Positions 16,997 through 25,689 of a stretch of 64,000 bases of DNA are shown here, in pieces (position 1 is the first letter of the stretch; each line of letters opens with the position of its first letter). Source of the DNA: Tsuneonella rigui (GTDB lineage Bacteria; Pseudomonadota; Alphaproteobacteria; Sphingomonadales; Sphingomonadaceae); the NCBI RefSeq assembly GCF_003958625.1, contig NZ_RSEL01000020.1, forward strand, positions 124,001 through 188,000, written 5' to 3'. The translations under genes and the position numbers were made by a program. Under the pieces are notes generated by a model. It was not told the DNA's origin and ran no database searches. It saw nothing but the letters and a program-made list of their open reading frames with translations.

Positions 16997-17898
16997 CCGA
17001 TCAGCGTCCCCGCCGGGATCGGCTTGCCGCGCAGGAAGGCGTCGACGTCCATCGCCGGCTTGCCCGCGCGCTGGATGCGCAAGGGGCGCAGTGCAGCGTA
17101 GCCGCAGGCGACCGTCAGCGCATCGTCAAGCGTCAGCCCGGGCTTGCCCTCGCGCGACACCACCGCCGCGCGCAGCACCTTGATCCGCTCGCCGTCGAGC
17201 TCGAACCAGGCGCCGGGAAACGGCGCGAGGCCGCGCACCTGGCGCTCGATCGCCTCGGCGTCGCCCGACCAGTCGATCCGCGCCTCGGCCTTGTCGATCT
17301 TCGGCGCGTGAGTCGCTTCGCGATCGTCCTGCGGCTCCGCCTGCAGGTTGGGGAGGTCGTGCAGTGTCTCGACCATCAGCCGCGCGCCAATTTCGGCCAG
17401 TTCCTCGGTTAGCTCGCCGGCGGTCTTGTCCTCGATCGGCGTGCGCGCAACGCTGAGCATCGGGCCGGTGTCGAGGCCCGCTTCCATCTGCATGATCGTC
17501 ACCCCGGTCGCCGCATCGCCCGCCATGATCGCGCGCTGGATCGGCGCCGCCCCGCGCCACTTGGGCAGCAGGCTGGCGTGGACGTTGAGGCAGCCGAGCT
17601 TCGGCGCGTCGAGGATCGCCCGCGGTAGGATCAGACCATAGGCCGCGACCACCGCCACGTCGGCCTCCAGCGCCGCTAACTCCGCTTGCGCCTCCGGCTT
17701 ACGCAGCGACACCGGCGACCGCACCGGAATGCCCCGAGCCTCGGCTTCCCGCTGCACCGCGCTCGGCTGCAACTGCTTCCCGCGCCCCGCCGGCCGCGGC
17801 GGCTGGGTGTAGGCGGTGACCACCTCGTGCCCCGCCTCGATCAGCGCGACGAGCGTCGGCACCGCGAAGGCCGGCGTTCCCATGAAGACGATGCGCAT
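16993..17898 (-). CDS. fmt: Methionyl-tRNA formyltransferase
   Basis: Formylates initiator Met-tRNA from 10-formyl-THF. The 301-residue protein starts [16 protein letters not shown], has the formyl-transfer loop [16 protein letters not shown] with catalytic Asn/His/Asp ([23 protein letters not shown]), and a C-terminal OB-like domain binding the acceptor stem from about 205. Its partner peptide deformylase is 1.1 kb away but in a different orientation. It is 53 nt from the divergent recR, so both promoters lie in that short gap. Confidence 0.97.
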   Translation of the reverse strand: MRIVFMGTPAFAVPTLVALIEAGHEVVTAYTQPPRPAGRGKQLQPSAVQREAEARGIPVRSPVSLRKPEAQAELAALEADVAVVAAYGLILPRAILDAPKLGCLNVHASLLPKWRGAAPIQRAIMAGDAATGVTIMQMEAGLDTGPMLSVARTPIEDKTAGELTEELAEIGARLMVETLHDLPNLQAEPQDDREATHAPKIDKAEARIDWSGDAEAIERQVRGLAPFPGAWFELDGERIKVLRAAVVSREGKPGLTLDDALTVACGYAALRPLRIQRAGKPAMDVDAFLRGKPIPAGTLIG

Positions 17899-17951
17899 AA
17901 GAGGGCCGGCTAACCTTTCGCGATAGGGCGCCAGCCCCTATCTCCCGCCCC

Positions 17952-18548
17952 ATGGCATCGCAAGAGATCGAGACCCTGAGCTCAGCACTGGCGCGCCTCC
18001 CGGGCCTTGGTCCGAGGAGCGCGCGGCGTGCGGTGCTGTGGCTGGTGAAGCGGCGCGAGACCGGCCTGCGCCAGCTTCTCGCCGCGCTCACCGAGGTGCA
18101 AGAACGCCTGATCGAGTGCCAGGTCTGCGGCAACGTCGACACCCAGAACCCGTGCGGTATCTGCGCCGATCCGCGCCGTGACCAGCGCTCGTTGTGCGTG
18201 GTCGAGGATGTCGCGGACCTGTGGGCGCTCGACCGGGCGAAGCTGTTCACGGGCCGCTATCACGTTCTCGGTGGACGGCTGTCAGCACTCGACGGTGTGC
18301 GGCCGGAGGACCTCACCATCGGCCCGTTGATCGAACGGGTTCGCCAAGGCGGGATCGACGAGGTGGTGCTGGCGATGAACGCCACGCTCGAGGGCCAGAC
18401 CACAGCGCACTACATCGCCGAACGCCTGGAGGGGCTTCCGGTTCGCATCACCCAGCTCGCCCACGGCCTCCCGGTCGGCGGCGAGCTCGATTACCTCGAC
18501 GAAGGCACCTTGGCGCAGGCGCTCCGCGCGCGGCGACCTGTAAGCTAA
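17952..18548 (+). CDS. recR: Recombination mediator RecR
   Basis: Works with RecO/RecF to load RecA on gapped DNA. The 198-residue protein contains an N-terminal helix-hairpin-helix ([15 protein letters not shown]), a C4 zinc finger (Cys56, Cys59, Cys68, Cys71) and a Toprim domain ([31 protein letters not shown]). Length is standard. Its TAA stop shares bases with the TAG of the convergent gene (18545-18548). dnaX and the YbaB gene that often precede recR are not present here. Confidence 0.97.
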   Translation: MASQEIETLSSALARLPGLGPRSARRAVLWLVKRRETGLRQLLAALTEVQERLIECQVCGNVDTQNPCGICADPRRDQRSLCVVEDVADLWALDRAKLFTGRYHVLGGRLSALDGVRPEDLTIGPLIERVRQGGIDEVVLAMNATLEGQTTAHYIAERLEGLPVRITQLAHGLPVGGELDYLDEGTLAQALRARRPVS

Positions 18549-18928
18549 GCCCGTTCCAAGATGGTCTCGGTGTGGAGCGCGCACTTCCACTCGCGGCCCT
18601 CGCGCACCCAGGTGCTCGCGTCGGAGCAGGTCATGTCCATCGGCGCGCCTTTCATCTCGCCGCGCTGGCGGACCTTGTAGGCGATCACGCCGGTATCCTC
18701 GTTGGGGAAGATCACGCTCACCTCGGAAAACTCGAAGCTGTCGAGCGCCCACTGACCGGCCTTGGTCATCTCGCCATACTTCTCGGGGTCGATCTTCATC
18801 GATCCCATCGGACCGGCGATCAGGCATTCCTCGGCGATCATTTTCATCGCCTTGCCCGCGTCCTTGTCGACCATCGACTGCCAGAAAGCGGTTTCGAGCT
18901 TGACGATCGTGTCGCTGCTGTCGGTCAT
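18545..18928 (-). CDS. NTF2-like (DUF4440/SnoaL-type) small protein
   Basis: A 127-residue soluble protein with the cone-shaped NTF2-like pattern: an N-terminal helix pair ([21 protein letters not shown]), a [17 protein letters not shown] segment and alternating strands ending [19 protein letters not shown]. Family members are isomerases, hydrolases or binding proteins; no catalytic set is obvious. ATG 18928 has GGAGAGACC just upstream. Ends overlapping the recR stop by four bases. Function unknown. Confidence 0.8.
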   Translation of the reverse strand: MTDSSDTIVKLETAFWQSMVDKDAGKAMKMIAEECLIAGPMGSMKIDPEKYGEMTKAGQWALDSFEFSEVSVIFPNEDTGVIAYKVRQRGEMKGAPMDMTCSDASTWVREGREWKCALHTETILERA

Positions 18929-19034
18929 CCGGTCTCTCCTTGCCTCTTCGCAATGGACCAACCTAAGTGAAGTTCCGCGCAGGGCAGGGCGCCGTTCACT
19001 TGCCGTTACGGCGCAAAATGCATATCTGGCGCGC

Positions 19035-19601
19035 ATGGCCATTCGTCAGATCCTGGAAGTGCCGGACCCCCGGCTTAAAGTCGTGTCCGAGCCCGTGACG
19101 CAGTTCGATGACGAACTGCGCGCGCTCGTCGATGACATGTTCGAAACGATGTATGATGCGCCCGGCATCGGCCTCGCCGCGATCCAGGTCGGCGTGCCCA
19201 AGCGGCTGCTTGTGATCGACCTCCAGCCCGACGATCCCGACGCCGAGCCTGAGCCCTGCGATCACGACGGTCACCACCATCACCACCAGCCGACCAAGAA
19301 GGAACCGCGGGTGTTCGTGAACCCGGAGATTCTGGAGCCCGCGGAAGAGCTTGCGACCTATTCCGAAGGCTGTCTCTCGGTCCCCGAGATCTATGCCGAC
19401 GTAGACCGCCCGGCGCGCTGCCGGGTGCGCTGGCAGGACCTCGATGGCCAGTTCCAGGAGGAAGAGATGGAGGGGCTGATGGCCACCTGCATCCAGCACG
19501 AGATGGACCACCTCGAAGGCATCCTGTTCATCGACCACCTCAGTCGGCTGAAGCGGCAGATGGCGCTCAAGAAGCTCGATAAGCTCCGCAAGGCTGCGTG
19601 A
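19035..19601 (+). CDS. def: Peptide deformylase with His-rich insertion
   Basis: Removes the N-formyl group from new proteins. All three motifs are present: [10 protein letters not shown] (44-53), EGCLSVP with Cys113, and QHEMDH with His155, Glu156 and His159; the metal is normally iron. Between strands at residues 67-92 there is an acidic/His-rich insertion ([14 protein letters not shown] then five His) that standard deformylases lack; it could bind metal. At 188 residues it is slightly longer than usual. ATG 19035 starts the family N terminus [14 protein letters not shown]; upstream open codons are not conserved. Confidence 0.95.
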   Translation: MAIRQILEVPDPRLKVVSEPVTQFDDELRALVDDMFETMYDAPGIGLAAIQVGVPKRLLVIDLQPDDPDAEPEPCDHDGHHHHHQPTKKEPRVFVNPEILEPAEELATYSEGCLSVPEIYADVDRPARCRVRWQDLDGQFQEEEMEGLMATCIQHEMDHLEGILFIDHLSRLKRQMALKKLDKLRKAA

Positions 19602-19621
19602 TCCATTAGGCGCGCGCCGCG

Positions 19622-20251
19622 ATGTGCAACCTCTACCGCATGACCAAGACGGTCAGCGAGGTTGCGGGCTGGTTCGAAGTGGTCAACGAAGCGGCCGGCG
19701 CCAATTTCGGCGACGAGGTCTATCCGGGTTATCCGGGCATCGTCGTGGCGGAAGGCCGCGTGCGCCAGATGGCGTGGGGCTTTCCGGTGGTGCTCAAGGG
19801 CAAGCAGGGCCAGCCGCTGAAGCCCAAGCCGGTCAACAACGCGCGTGACGACAAGCTGCTGACCGGCTTCTGGCGCGACAGCTTCGTCAAGCGGCGGTGC
19901 CTGATCCCCGTCTCGCAATGGGCCGAAGCCGAGGGTGAGCCGGGCAGCAAGACCCGCACCTGGTACCAGCTAGCGGGGCACGAGCTGTTCGCGGTTGCCG
20001 GCCTGTGGCGCCCGACCGCCGAGTGGGGCCATGCCTACACGATGGTGATGTCGGACGCCTGCAGCCAGATGGCCGATGTGCACGACCGGATGCCGGTGAT
20101 CCTCACGGCGGACCAGTGGGATTTGTGGCAGCACGGCTCCCCCGACGAGGCGCTGGCGCTTGCAAGGACCTGTGACCTGGAGCTGCATGTCGAGCGGACC
20201 GACGAGCGCTGGGCCGGGACTGCAAAGAGCGCGCAGAAGACGCTGCTCTAG
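19622..20251 (+). CDS. SRAP domain protein (YedK/HMCES-like)
   Basis: SRAP proteins form a covalent crosslink to abasic sites in single-stranded DNA through Cys2. Here the start is MCNLYRM, so Cys2 is kept while the more common MCGR start is changed. Other candidate active-site residues are Asn72/73 in VNNARDD, an acidic residue near Glu102 in SQWAEAEG (usual form GFYEW) and His154 in DVHDRMPVIL. 209 residues, normal length. It follows def by 20 nt on the same strand. Confidence in family is high; retention of crosslinking chemistry is inferred from the residues. Confidence 0.88.
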   Translation: MCNLYRMTKTVSEVAGWFEVVNEAAGANFGDEVYPGYPGIVVAEGRVRQMAWGFPVVLKGKQGQPLKPKPVNNARDDKLLTGFWRDSFVKRRCLIPVSQWAEAEGEPGSKTRTWYQLAGHELFAVAGLWRPTAEWGHAYTMVMSDACSQMADVHDRMPVILTADQWDLWQHGSPDEALALARTCDLELHVERTDERWAGTAKSAQKTLL

Positions 20252-20258
20252 CGGAGCG

Positions 20259-20501
20259 TCAGTCCTTCCCGATCTCGCGCCAGCTCTTTTCGCTCACCTC
20301 GACATCGTACTTCTTCGCCGCGGCCTTGATCCGTTTCCACGCGGCGTCGCGCTCGTCGTCGTTCACGCCCTTGACCTGGTTGAACCGCGCGATCGCGTTG
20401 CGGACGTGGCTGGCGTCCTCCAGCGGCTCCTTGCGTTCCTTCGGAAAGGCGAACTTGCCGTCGTCGAGATCGTCTCGCTTGTCGTCGGAGAGCTTGCTCA
20501 T
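20259..20501 (-). CDS. Small charged protein (DUF6582-like)
   Basis: An 80-residue, highly charged helical protein (MSKLSDDKRDDLDDGKFAFP; HVRNAIARFNQVKGVNDDERDAAWKRIKAAAKKYDVEVSEKSW). This pattern matches a small family found in many bacteria and in phage-like contexts (DUF6582); I assign it from memory and with moderate certainty. It has no signal peptide or membrane segment. Its ATG overlaps the stop of the upstream copper-type protein in an ATGA and lacks its own strong ribosome binding site, so it is probably translated by coupling. Function unknown. Confidence 0.75.
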   Translation of the reverse strand: MSKLSDDKRDDLDDGKFAFPKERKEPLEDASHVRNAIARFNQVKGVNDDERDAAWKRIKAAAKKYDVEVSEKSWREIGKD

Positions 20502-20938
20502 GCGGCACCATGCTCGAACGTGCTGCGTTCGCCATCCGAGTGCACTTCGTTGTTGAGCGCGGCGAGGGCGCGGCGGCAGTCGTCGGCGCATTCACGGCAC
20601 ATCGTCGCGCAGCGCCGGCAATGCGCGTGATCGTGGCGGCGGCACTCTTCCTCGCAGGTCTGGCACGCTTCGATGCACACGGCGAGTATGCTGCGGATGA
20701 GCTGGCGGTTCTCGTCGGTGCGGCGGGTAGCGACGCGATAGGCGGTGGTGCACACGTCGGCGCAGTCCATGCACAGCCGGATGCAGCGGCGCATGTCCAT
20801 TTCTTCGGCACTGCAGGCGTCGGCGCACGAGTTGCAGATCGCCGCGCAGTACATCGCATGCTTGACCGCTTCGCCGAGGGTGTCGTTATGGTCGCTCCCG
20901 ACATCCGGGTGCTCGCGGATCATTTCCTTGATCGACAT
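20498..20938 (-). CDS. Cysteine-rich four-helix bundle protein, likely copper-binding
   Basis: A 146-residue protein with 17 Cys, mostly as CxxC/CxxxC spaced along helices (MYCAAICNSCADACSAEE; RRCIRLCMDCADVC; VCIEACQTCEEEC; HCRRCATMCRECADDC). This is the DUF326/Csp-like four-helix pattern; known Csp proteins store many Cu(I) ions in the core of the bundle. There is no signal peptide, so it would be cytosolic (Csp3-like). ATG 20938 has GGAGAGC upstream. The following DUF6582-like gene overlaps its stop, suggesting a shared role, perhaps metal handling or stress. Confidence 0.85.
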   Translation of the reverse strand: MSIKEMIREHPDVGSDHNDTLGEAVKHAMYCAAICNSCADACSAEEMDMRRCIRLCMDCADVCTTAYRVATRRTDENRQLIRSILAVCIEACQTCEEECRRHDHAHCRRCATMCRECADDCRRALAALNNEVHSDGERSTFEHGAA

Positions 20939-21030
20939 GGCGCTCTCCTTCGCTGGGGGGAGCGCGCGAGCGCCGGGGATTGTTCCGAAATTGCCTTTCC
21001 TACATTTCGCGTTCCGCCTATGTTCCCGTG

Positions 21031-22410
21031 ATGGACACGACTGCGATCTTATTGATTTTGGCGGCTCTGGCGCTCGGCGCGGTGGCGGGATGGTTCTTCG
21101 GCTCGCGCCCGGCAGCCGACTGGCGCACCCGCCACGGCGAGAGCGAGACCGAGTGCAAGGCGCTCAACGAGAAGCTGTCGCGGATGGTCCCCGAACTCGC
21201 CACGATGAGCGAACGGGCGACCCGCGCCGATGCGCTGGCGGCGGCGCTCGATGCCGCCCGCGAGGAGAATATTGCGCTAAAGGCGCGTGAGGCTGGCTTC
21301 GCCGAAAAGGAGCGCCTGCTCGAGGAATCGCGGGTCAATCTCCTCAAGGAATTTGAGAACACCGGGGCGAAAGTGCTTGGCGCGGCTCAGGAAAAGTTCC
21401 TCGCAGCAGCGACGGAACGCCTGGGGCATTCGGAGAAGGCGAACGAAGAGAAGATCAAGGCTTTGCTGGAGCCGGTGGGGTCGCGGCTCAAATCCTACGA
21501 GGAGCAAGTCGCCGCATTGGAAGCCAAGCGGGTCGATTCATTTGGCCAGCTCACGGGCCTGATCGAATCGATGAAGCTGGGCCAGGAGCAGGTCCGGCGC
21601 GAAGCGCAGCGCCTCGGCAATTCGCTCACTAATGCGCCCAAGGCGCGCGGGCGGTGGGGCGAGCGGGCGCTGCAGAACGTGCTCGAGCAGTGCGGCCTCT
21701 CCGAGCATACCGACTTCGAGCTGGAGCATTCGATGGATACCGACGAGGGCCGCCTGCGGCCCGACGCGATCGTCCGCGTGCCGGGGCAGAAGAAGCTGGT
21801 GATCGATGCGAAGGTGTCGCTCAACGCCTACCAGGCGGCGTTCGAGGCGGACGATGAGGACGAACGCCGGCGGCATCTCGACCTGCACGCCAAGTCGATG
21901 CGCGGGCACGTGCAGACGCTCGGCGCAAAAAGCTACCAGAGCCAGTTCGACGAGGCGCCCGACTACGTGGTGATGTTCGTGCCCGGCGAGCATTTCGTCG
22001 CCGCGGCATTGGAGCATGATCCGGAGCTGTGGGACTTTGCTTTCCGCAACAAAGTGTTGCTGGCCACTCCTACCAACCTGGTCGCGATCGCGCGGACGGT
22101 CGCGCAAGTCTGGCGGCAGGACACGATCGCGCGCGAGGCGGTCGAGATCGGCAAGGCGGGGACCGAACTCTACGACCGGCTGGCAACTGCGGCCGAGCAC
22201 ATGAAGGGCGTCGGTGCTGGGCTTGACCGGGCGGTGCGCAAGTACAACGATTTCGTCGGAAGCTTCGAACGCAACGTGCTGACGTCAGGCCGGCGCCTGC
22301 GCGACAAGGGCATCGAGATCGGCAAGCGCGAGATCGAGGATGTGCCGCTGGTCGAAGCCGCGCCGCGGTATGTTGCCGCGCCCGAGCCCGAAACGACTGC
22401 CAAAGATTAG
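21031..22410 (+). CDS. rmuC: DNA recombination protein RmuC
   Basis: RmuC limits inversions at short inverted repeats and has a predicted PD-(D/E)XK nuclease-like core. The 459-residue protein has one N-terminal membrane segment (ILLILAALALGAVAGWFFG), a long coiled coil (about 40-200: KALNEKLSRMVPELATM onward), and the conserved core with RGRWGERALQNVLEQCGL, RPDAIVRVPGQKKLVIDAKVSLNAY and FVPGEHFVAAAL. ATG 21031 is chosen as the start because the membrane helix begins there. Divergent from the cysteine-rich gene with a 92-nt gap. Confidence 0.95.
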   Translation: MDTTAILLILAALALGAVAGWFFGSRPAADWRTRHGESETECKALNEKLSRMVPELATMSERATRADALAAALDAAREENIALKAREAGFAEKERLLEESRVNLLKEFENTGAKVLGAAQEKFLAAATERLGHSEKANEEKIKALLEPVGSRLKSYEEQVAALEAKRVDSFGQLTGLIESMKLGQEQVRREAQRLGNSLTNAPKARGRWGERALQNVLEQCGLSEHTDFELEHSMDTDEGRLRPDAIVRVPGQKKLVIDAKVSLNAYQAAFEADDEDERRRHLDLHAKSMRGHVQTLGAKSYQSQFDEAPDYVVMFVPGEHFVAAALEHDPELWDFAFRNKVLLATPTNLVAIARTVAQVWRQDTIAREAVEIGKAGTELYDRLATAAEHMKGVGAGLDRAVRKYNDFVGSFERNVLTSGRRLRDKGIEIGKREIEDVPLVEAAPRYVAAPEPETTAKD

Positions 22411-22447
22411 GTTGAAAGCGCAGACGCTTGGCCGCTACCAAAGGGCC

Positions 22448-23167
22448 ATGAGGATTGCTGCCGGAACTTCGCTCGCCTTCGTCGCCGCGCTCGCGCTGGG
22501 CGCGTGCAGCCAGGACAACGCACCGTCGGACGCTATTAAGAATGCGGCCGATACGGTGGTCAAGCAAGTCGACGGCTCGCAGGCGGTCAAGCTGGCGCAG
22601 GGCAAGTACGCGCCGCAGGACGACTGCAAGAACAAGCCCGGCGCGGAGGATTTCCGCACCCAGCTCGCCGCTGCGGTGAAGGCAAAGGATGCGGCCAAGC
22701 TGGCCGCGCTGGCGGCGCCCGACGTGAAGCTTGATTTCGGCGGCGGCTCGGGCGCGGCCGAGCTGCGCAAGCGGCTCGCAGGCAATCAGAACCTGTGGGA
22801 CGAGCTGACCGAGCTGATGGCGCTCGGCTGCGGCGTCAACGAGCAGGGCGGCATCACCATCCCGTGGTACGCCGCGCAGGACATCGGCGATGCCGATCCC
22901 GGCACCGCCATGCTGGTGACCGGTGAGCGCGTGCCGCTGCGCAAGGACGCGCAAGGCAACGCGTCGGAAGCCGAGGAGGTCTCGTGGGACCTCGTCACGC
23001 TGGTCGGCGGGCTCGAGCCCAACGCCAAGTTCCAGCAGGTCAAGACGAGCGACGGCACGATCGGCTTCATTGCCACCGACAAGCTGCGCAGCCTGCTCGA
23101 CTACCGCCTCATCGCCTCCAGCCGCGACGGCAAGTGGAGCTTCACCAGCCTGGTCGCCGGCGACTAG
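22448..23167 (+). CDS. Predicted lipoprotein, SH3-like tail
   Basis: A 239-residue secreted lipoprotein: leader RIAAGTSLAFVAALALGAC with the lipobox LGAC, then an Ala/Lys-rich helical region (DAIKNAADTVVKQVDGSQ; TQLAAAVKAKDAAKLAALAA) and a C-terminal beta-rich part (NAKFQQVKTSDGTIGFIATDKLRSLLDYR) that resembles a bacterial SH3 domain. I do not recognise a named family. It follows rmuC by 37 nt and may share its transcript. The TAG stop is shared with the convergent methyltransferase gene in a CTAG. Confidence 0.78.
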   Translation: MRIAAGTSLAFVAALALGACSQDNAPSDAIKNAADTVVKQVDGSQAVKLAQGKYAPQDDCKNKPGAEDFRTQLAAAVKAKDAAKLAALAAPDVKLDFGGGSGAAELRKRLAGNQNLWDELTELMALGCGVNEQGGITIPWYAAQDIGDADPGTAMLVTGERVPLRKDAQGNASEAEEVSWDLVTLVGGLEPNAKFQQVKTSDGTIGFIATDKLRSLLDYRLIASSRDGKWSFTSLVAGD

Positions 23168-23973
23168 CCAAGCTCGGCGAGCACCTCGTACGCCAGCACC
23201 GCTGCGGCGACCGCGGCGTTGAGGCTGTCGGCGCGACCCTTCATCGGCATTGTTACCCTGAGGTCGCAGGCGGCCTCGTATTCCTCAGGCAGCCCGCGCG
23301 ATTCGTTGCCGACGAGGATGAAGCACGGCGCCTGGTAGGGCGCACCGCGATAGGGCACCGCCTCGCGCAAGCTGGCCGCCACCAGCTGCCCCGGTCCTTC
23401 GCGCAGCCAGGGCAGGAACTCCTCCCATCGAGCCTGCGCGATCGGCACGGTGAACACCGCGCCCATGCTCGCGCGGACGGCTTCGGCCGAGAAGGGATCG
23501 GCGCAGTCGTCGATCAGGATCAGACCGCCGGCGCCCACGGCGTCGCAGGTGCGCAGCATGGTGCCGAGGTTGCCGGGGTCGCGCACCGCCTGCGCAACCA
23601 GCCAAATCGGTGCAATGAAGCGCTCGATTTGGCCCAGAACAGTGGGGTGTTCGGCGAAAACGCCCGCCACAGCTTGGGTGTTCTCCTTGCCGGTGATCTT
23701 GGACAGGATGTCGGCGCTGGTCTCGATCACCTCCCCGCCATTTGCCAAGACCTCTGCTTCGATCGTGGCGAGCAGCGGGTGGTCGTCGCGGCCCTCCGCC
23801 ATCACCAGCGTTTCGGGGAGGTAGCCGCTTTCGCGCGCATCGGTCAGCAGGCGCAGGCCCTCGGCGAGGAACTTGCCCGAGGCCTTGCGGTGCTTCTTGT
23901 CGCGTAAGGCCCGCAGCGCCTTGACGGTGGGGTTGGAGAAGCCGGTGATCTGCCGCCGGCCGGGGTGCGTCAC
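23164..23973 (-). CDS. SpoU/TrmH-family RNA 2'-O-methyltransferase
   Basis: A 269-residue SPOUT-class methyltransferase. The N-terminal part is a substrate-binding domain (NPTVKALRALRDKKHRKASGKFLAEG), as in 23S rRNA/TrmH-like enzymes. The knotted catalytic domain has motif 1 VRDPGNLGTMLRTCDAVGAG, motif 2 CFILVGNESRGLPEEYEAACD and motif 3 MPMKGRADSLNAAVAAAVLAYE. The target (tRNA or rRNA site) cannot be decided. It starts one base after the HPr stop, so it is the last gene of the ChvI/ChvG-PTS transcription unit, an unusual partner. Confidence 0.92.
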   Translation of the reverse strand: MTHPGRRQITGFSNPTVKALRALRDKKHRKASGKFLAEGLRLLTDARESGYLPETLVMAEGRDDHPLLATIEAEVLANGGEVIETSADILSKITGKENTQAVAGVFAEHPTVLGQIERFIAPIWLVAQAVRDPGNLGTMLRTCDAVGAGGLILIDDCADPFSAEAVRASMGAVFTVPIAQARWEEFLPWLREGPGQLVAASLREAVPYRGAPYQAPCFILVGNESRGLPEEYEAACDLRVTMPMKGRADSLNAAVAAAVLAYEVLAELG

Positions 23974-23974
23974 T

Positions 23975-24253
23975 TCAGTCCTCGCCGAAGCCGTCGTCGA
24001 TCAGGGCGCACATCTCGGCGAGCACCGTTTCGGCATCTTCTCCGGTCACGATCACCTCTACTGTATCGCCCTTGGCCGCGCCGAGCATCATCAGGCCGAG
24101 GATCGAGCCGCCGCCCGCCTCGTTGCCGTCCTTCGCCACCTTGACCTCGCATCCCGGGGAGAGAGCCGCCACTGCGCCGACGAACTTGGCGCTGGCGCGG
24201 GCGTGGAGGCCGCGCTGGTTGACGATCGTGCAGGTGCGCCGCGCCTCGCTCAA
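23975..24253 (-). CDS. ptsH: HPr phosphocarrier protein
   Basis: Phosphocarrier of the PTS. Active-site His sits in NQRGLHARASAKFV and the regulatory serine in GGGSILGLMMLGAAKGD, the site phosphorylated by HPr kinase, which is encoded in the same operon. The ~92-residue length fits. The TTG at 24253 overlaps the EIIA stop (TTGA) and has AAGAAGG upstream; a GTG at 24277 inside the EIIA gene would add eight residues (MREEEGRL). No sugar-permease genes accompany it, so its role is regulatory (nitrogen/carbon-type PTS). Confidence 0.93.
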   Translation of the reverse strand: MSEARRTCTIVNQRGLHARASAKFVGAVAALSPGCEVKVAKDGNEAGGGSILGLMMLGAAKGDTVEVIVTGEDAETVLAEMCALIDDGFGED

Positions 24254-24678
24254 GAGGCGGCCTTCTTCTTCTCGCACCCGGCGGCGCCGAGGAATTCCGA
24301 AGCCACGGTGATGTAGCTCTTGCCCGCGTCGCGCGCGGCGCGGACCGCATCGGTCACGCTCATCGCCTTGCGCGCGCCGGCGAGGCGGATGAGCATCGGC
24401 AGGTTGATACCGGCAATCACCTCGACCCGTCCGGCATCGAGCAGCGAGATCGCAAGGTTCGACGGGGTGCCGCCGAACAAGTCGGTCAGAATGATCGCGC
24501 CCGCGCCCGAATCGACCTTCTTGATCGCGGCCGCGATCTCCTTGCGGCGCCGTTCCATGTCGTCGCTGGGGCCGATGCAGACGGTCGCGATCGCGGTCTG
24601 GGGACCGACGACGTGTTCCATCGCGCTGACGAATTCCTCGGCCAGTCGGCCGTGGGTGACCAGGATCAATCCGATCAT
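24250..24678 (-). CDS. PTS EIIA component, mannose/fructose (ManX) type
   Basis: A 142-residue single EIIA(Man)-fold domain: MIGLILVTHGRLAEEFVSAM with phospho-accepting His9, then AIILTDLFGGTPSNLAISLL and the INLPMLIRLAGAR helix. It should take phosphate from HPr. In alphaproteobacteria this stand-alone EIIA replaces a sugar-specific permease and is thought to signal to ChvG/ChvI or other targets. A Lys-rich tail (CEKKKAAS) ends the protein. 79 nt separate it from rapZ upstream; HPr overlaps the stop. Confidence 0.93.
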   Translation of the reverse strand: MIGLILVTHGRLAEEFVSAMEHVVGPQTAIATVCIGPSDDMERRRKEIAAAIKKVDSGAGAIILTDLFGGTPSNLAISLLDAGRVEVIAGINLPMLIRLAGARKAMSVTDAVRAARDAGKSYITVASEFLGAAGCEKKKAAS

Positions 24679-24757
24679 GTGAGTTGGCTGCTCGCGTTCC
24701 GCGTCATCTTAGCGGCAGGCTCCACCATGCCCAATCCGCCCGTTCGTGAAAGGACCG

Positions 24758-25678
24758 TCATGTCTGCGGAGAGCCTTCCAGCTGGTCCGAGCCCCGCGAT
24801 CCCAGGTTTCGGTGAATGACAGTGGGCGAAAATCCCTCGCCGCGCAAGGCCTCGGCCATCGCCTCGGCGGTATGGACCGAGCGGTGCCGCCCGCCGGTGC
24901 AGCCGAACGCGAGATTGACGTAGGTCTTGCCCTGCGCGGCGTAGCGCGGGAGCAGCATCAGCACGAGATCGCGGATGCGGGTGAAGGCGTCGTCCCACGC
25001 CGGATCGGCGACGATATGCGCGGAGACGGGGGCGTCGAGCCCGGTCAGGGGCCGCAGTTCCGGATCCCAGTGCGGGTTGTCGAGGAAGCGCATGTCGAAC
25101 ACCAGATCAGCAAGCGGCGGCATGCCGCGCGCGAAGCCGAAGCTGGAGATGGTGACGGTCATGCCTTCGCCGGCGGGATCGGAGAAGCGGTCGCGGATCG
25201 CCTGCTGAAGGTCGCTGGAGGTGAGGGCGGTGGTGTCGATCACCGCCTCTGCCCAGCGGCGCAGCGGTTCGAGCAGTTCGCGCTCCGCCTGAATCCCTTC
25301 GAGCACCGGCCGCCCCTGCGCCATCGGGTGGCGGCGGCGTGTCTCGTTGTAGCGCCGTTCCAGCTCGGCGCCGCTGCAATCGAGGAACAGCGTGGTCAGC
25401 TCGAGATCGGGGCGGACGGCGAGCTTCTTCCAGCGAGCGATGATCTGGTTGGGCGCAAAGCCGCGGGTGCGCGAATCGAAGCCGATCGCGAGCGGCGGGC
25501 GTGGTTCACTCCCGGCAGTCTCGGCCGCCACCAGCCGTTCGAGCAGGCGGATTGGAAAGTTGTCGATCGCCTCCCAGCCGAGGTCCTCGAGCACCCTCAA
25601 CGCGGTGGTCTTGCCCGCACCGGAGAGGCCGGTGACGAGGACGACGCGTTGTCGGGGGGCAGGCGGCTGGGCAGTCAT
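24758..25678 (-). CDS. rapZ: RNase adapter / nucleotide-binding protein RapZ
   Basis: A P-loop protein of the RapZ/YvcJ family. Walker A GLSGAGKT at 17-24, DNFP motif after ALRVLEDLGWEAIDNFPI, and the C-terminal domain with FGCTGGRHRSVHTAEAMAE, the region which in E. coli RapZ binds GlcN6P and the small RNA GlmZ. E. coli relatives guide RNase E; in alphaproteobacteria the function is less known. It lies between hprK and EIIA, the conserved alphaproteobacterial order. 306 residues, full length. Confidence 0.94.
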   Translation of the reverse strand: MTAQPPAPRQRVVLVTGLSGAGKTTALRVLEDLGWEAIDNFPIRLLERLVAAETAGSEPRPPLAIGFDSRTRGFAPNQIIARWKKLAVRPDLELTTLFLDCSGAELERRYNETRRRHPMAQGRPVLEGIQAERELLEPLRRWAEAVIDTTALTSSDLQQAIRDRFSDPAGEGMTVTISSFGFARGMPPLADLVFDMRFLDNPHWDPELRPLTGLDAPVSAHIVADPAWDDAFTRIRDLVLMLLPRYAAQGKTYVNLAFGCTGGRHRSVHTAEAMAEALRGEGFSPTVIHRNLGSRGSDQLEGSPQT

Positions 25679-25689
25679 GATCCCGATCG

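Noticed and set aside
19260-19290. Run of His codons in def as a cloning tag
   Set aside because: Mixed His/Asp/Pro context inside the gene with normal flanks; natural insertion.
20700-20830. Dense CxxC repeats taken as a zinc-ribbon DNA-binding array
   Set aside because: Spacing is helical (CxxxC, every 3-4 residues on amphipathic helices) and fits a four-helix metal bundle better.
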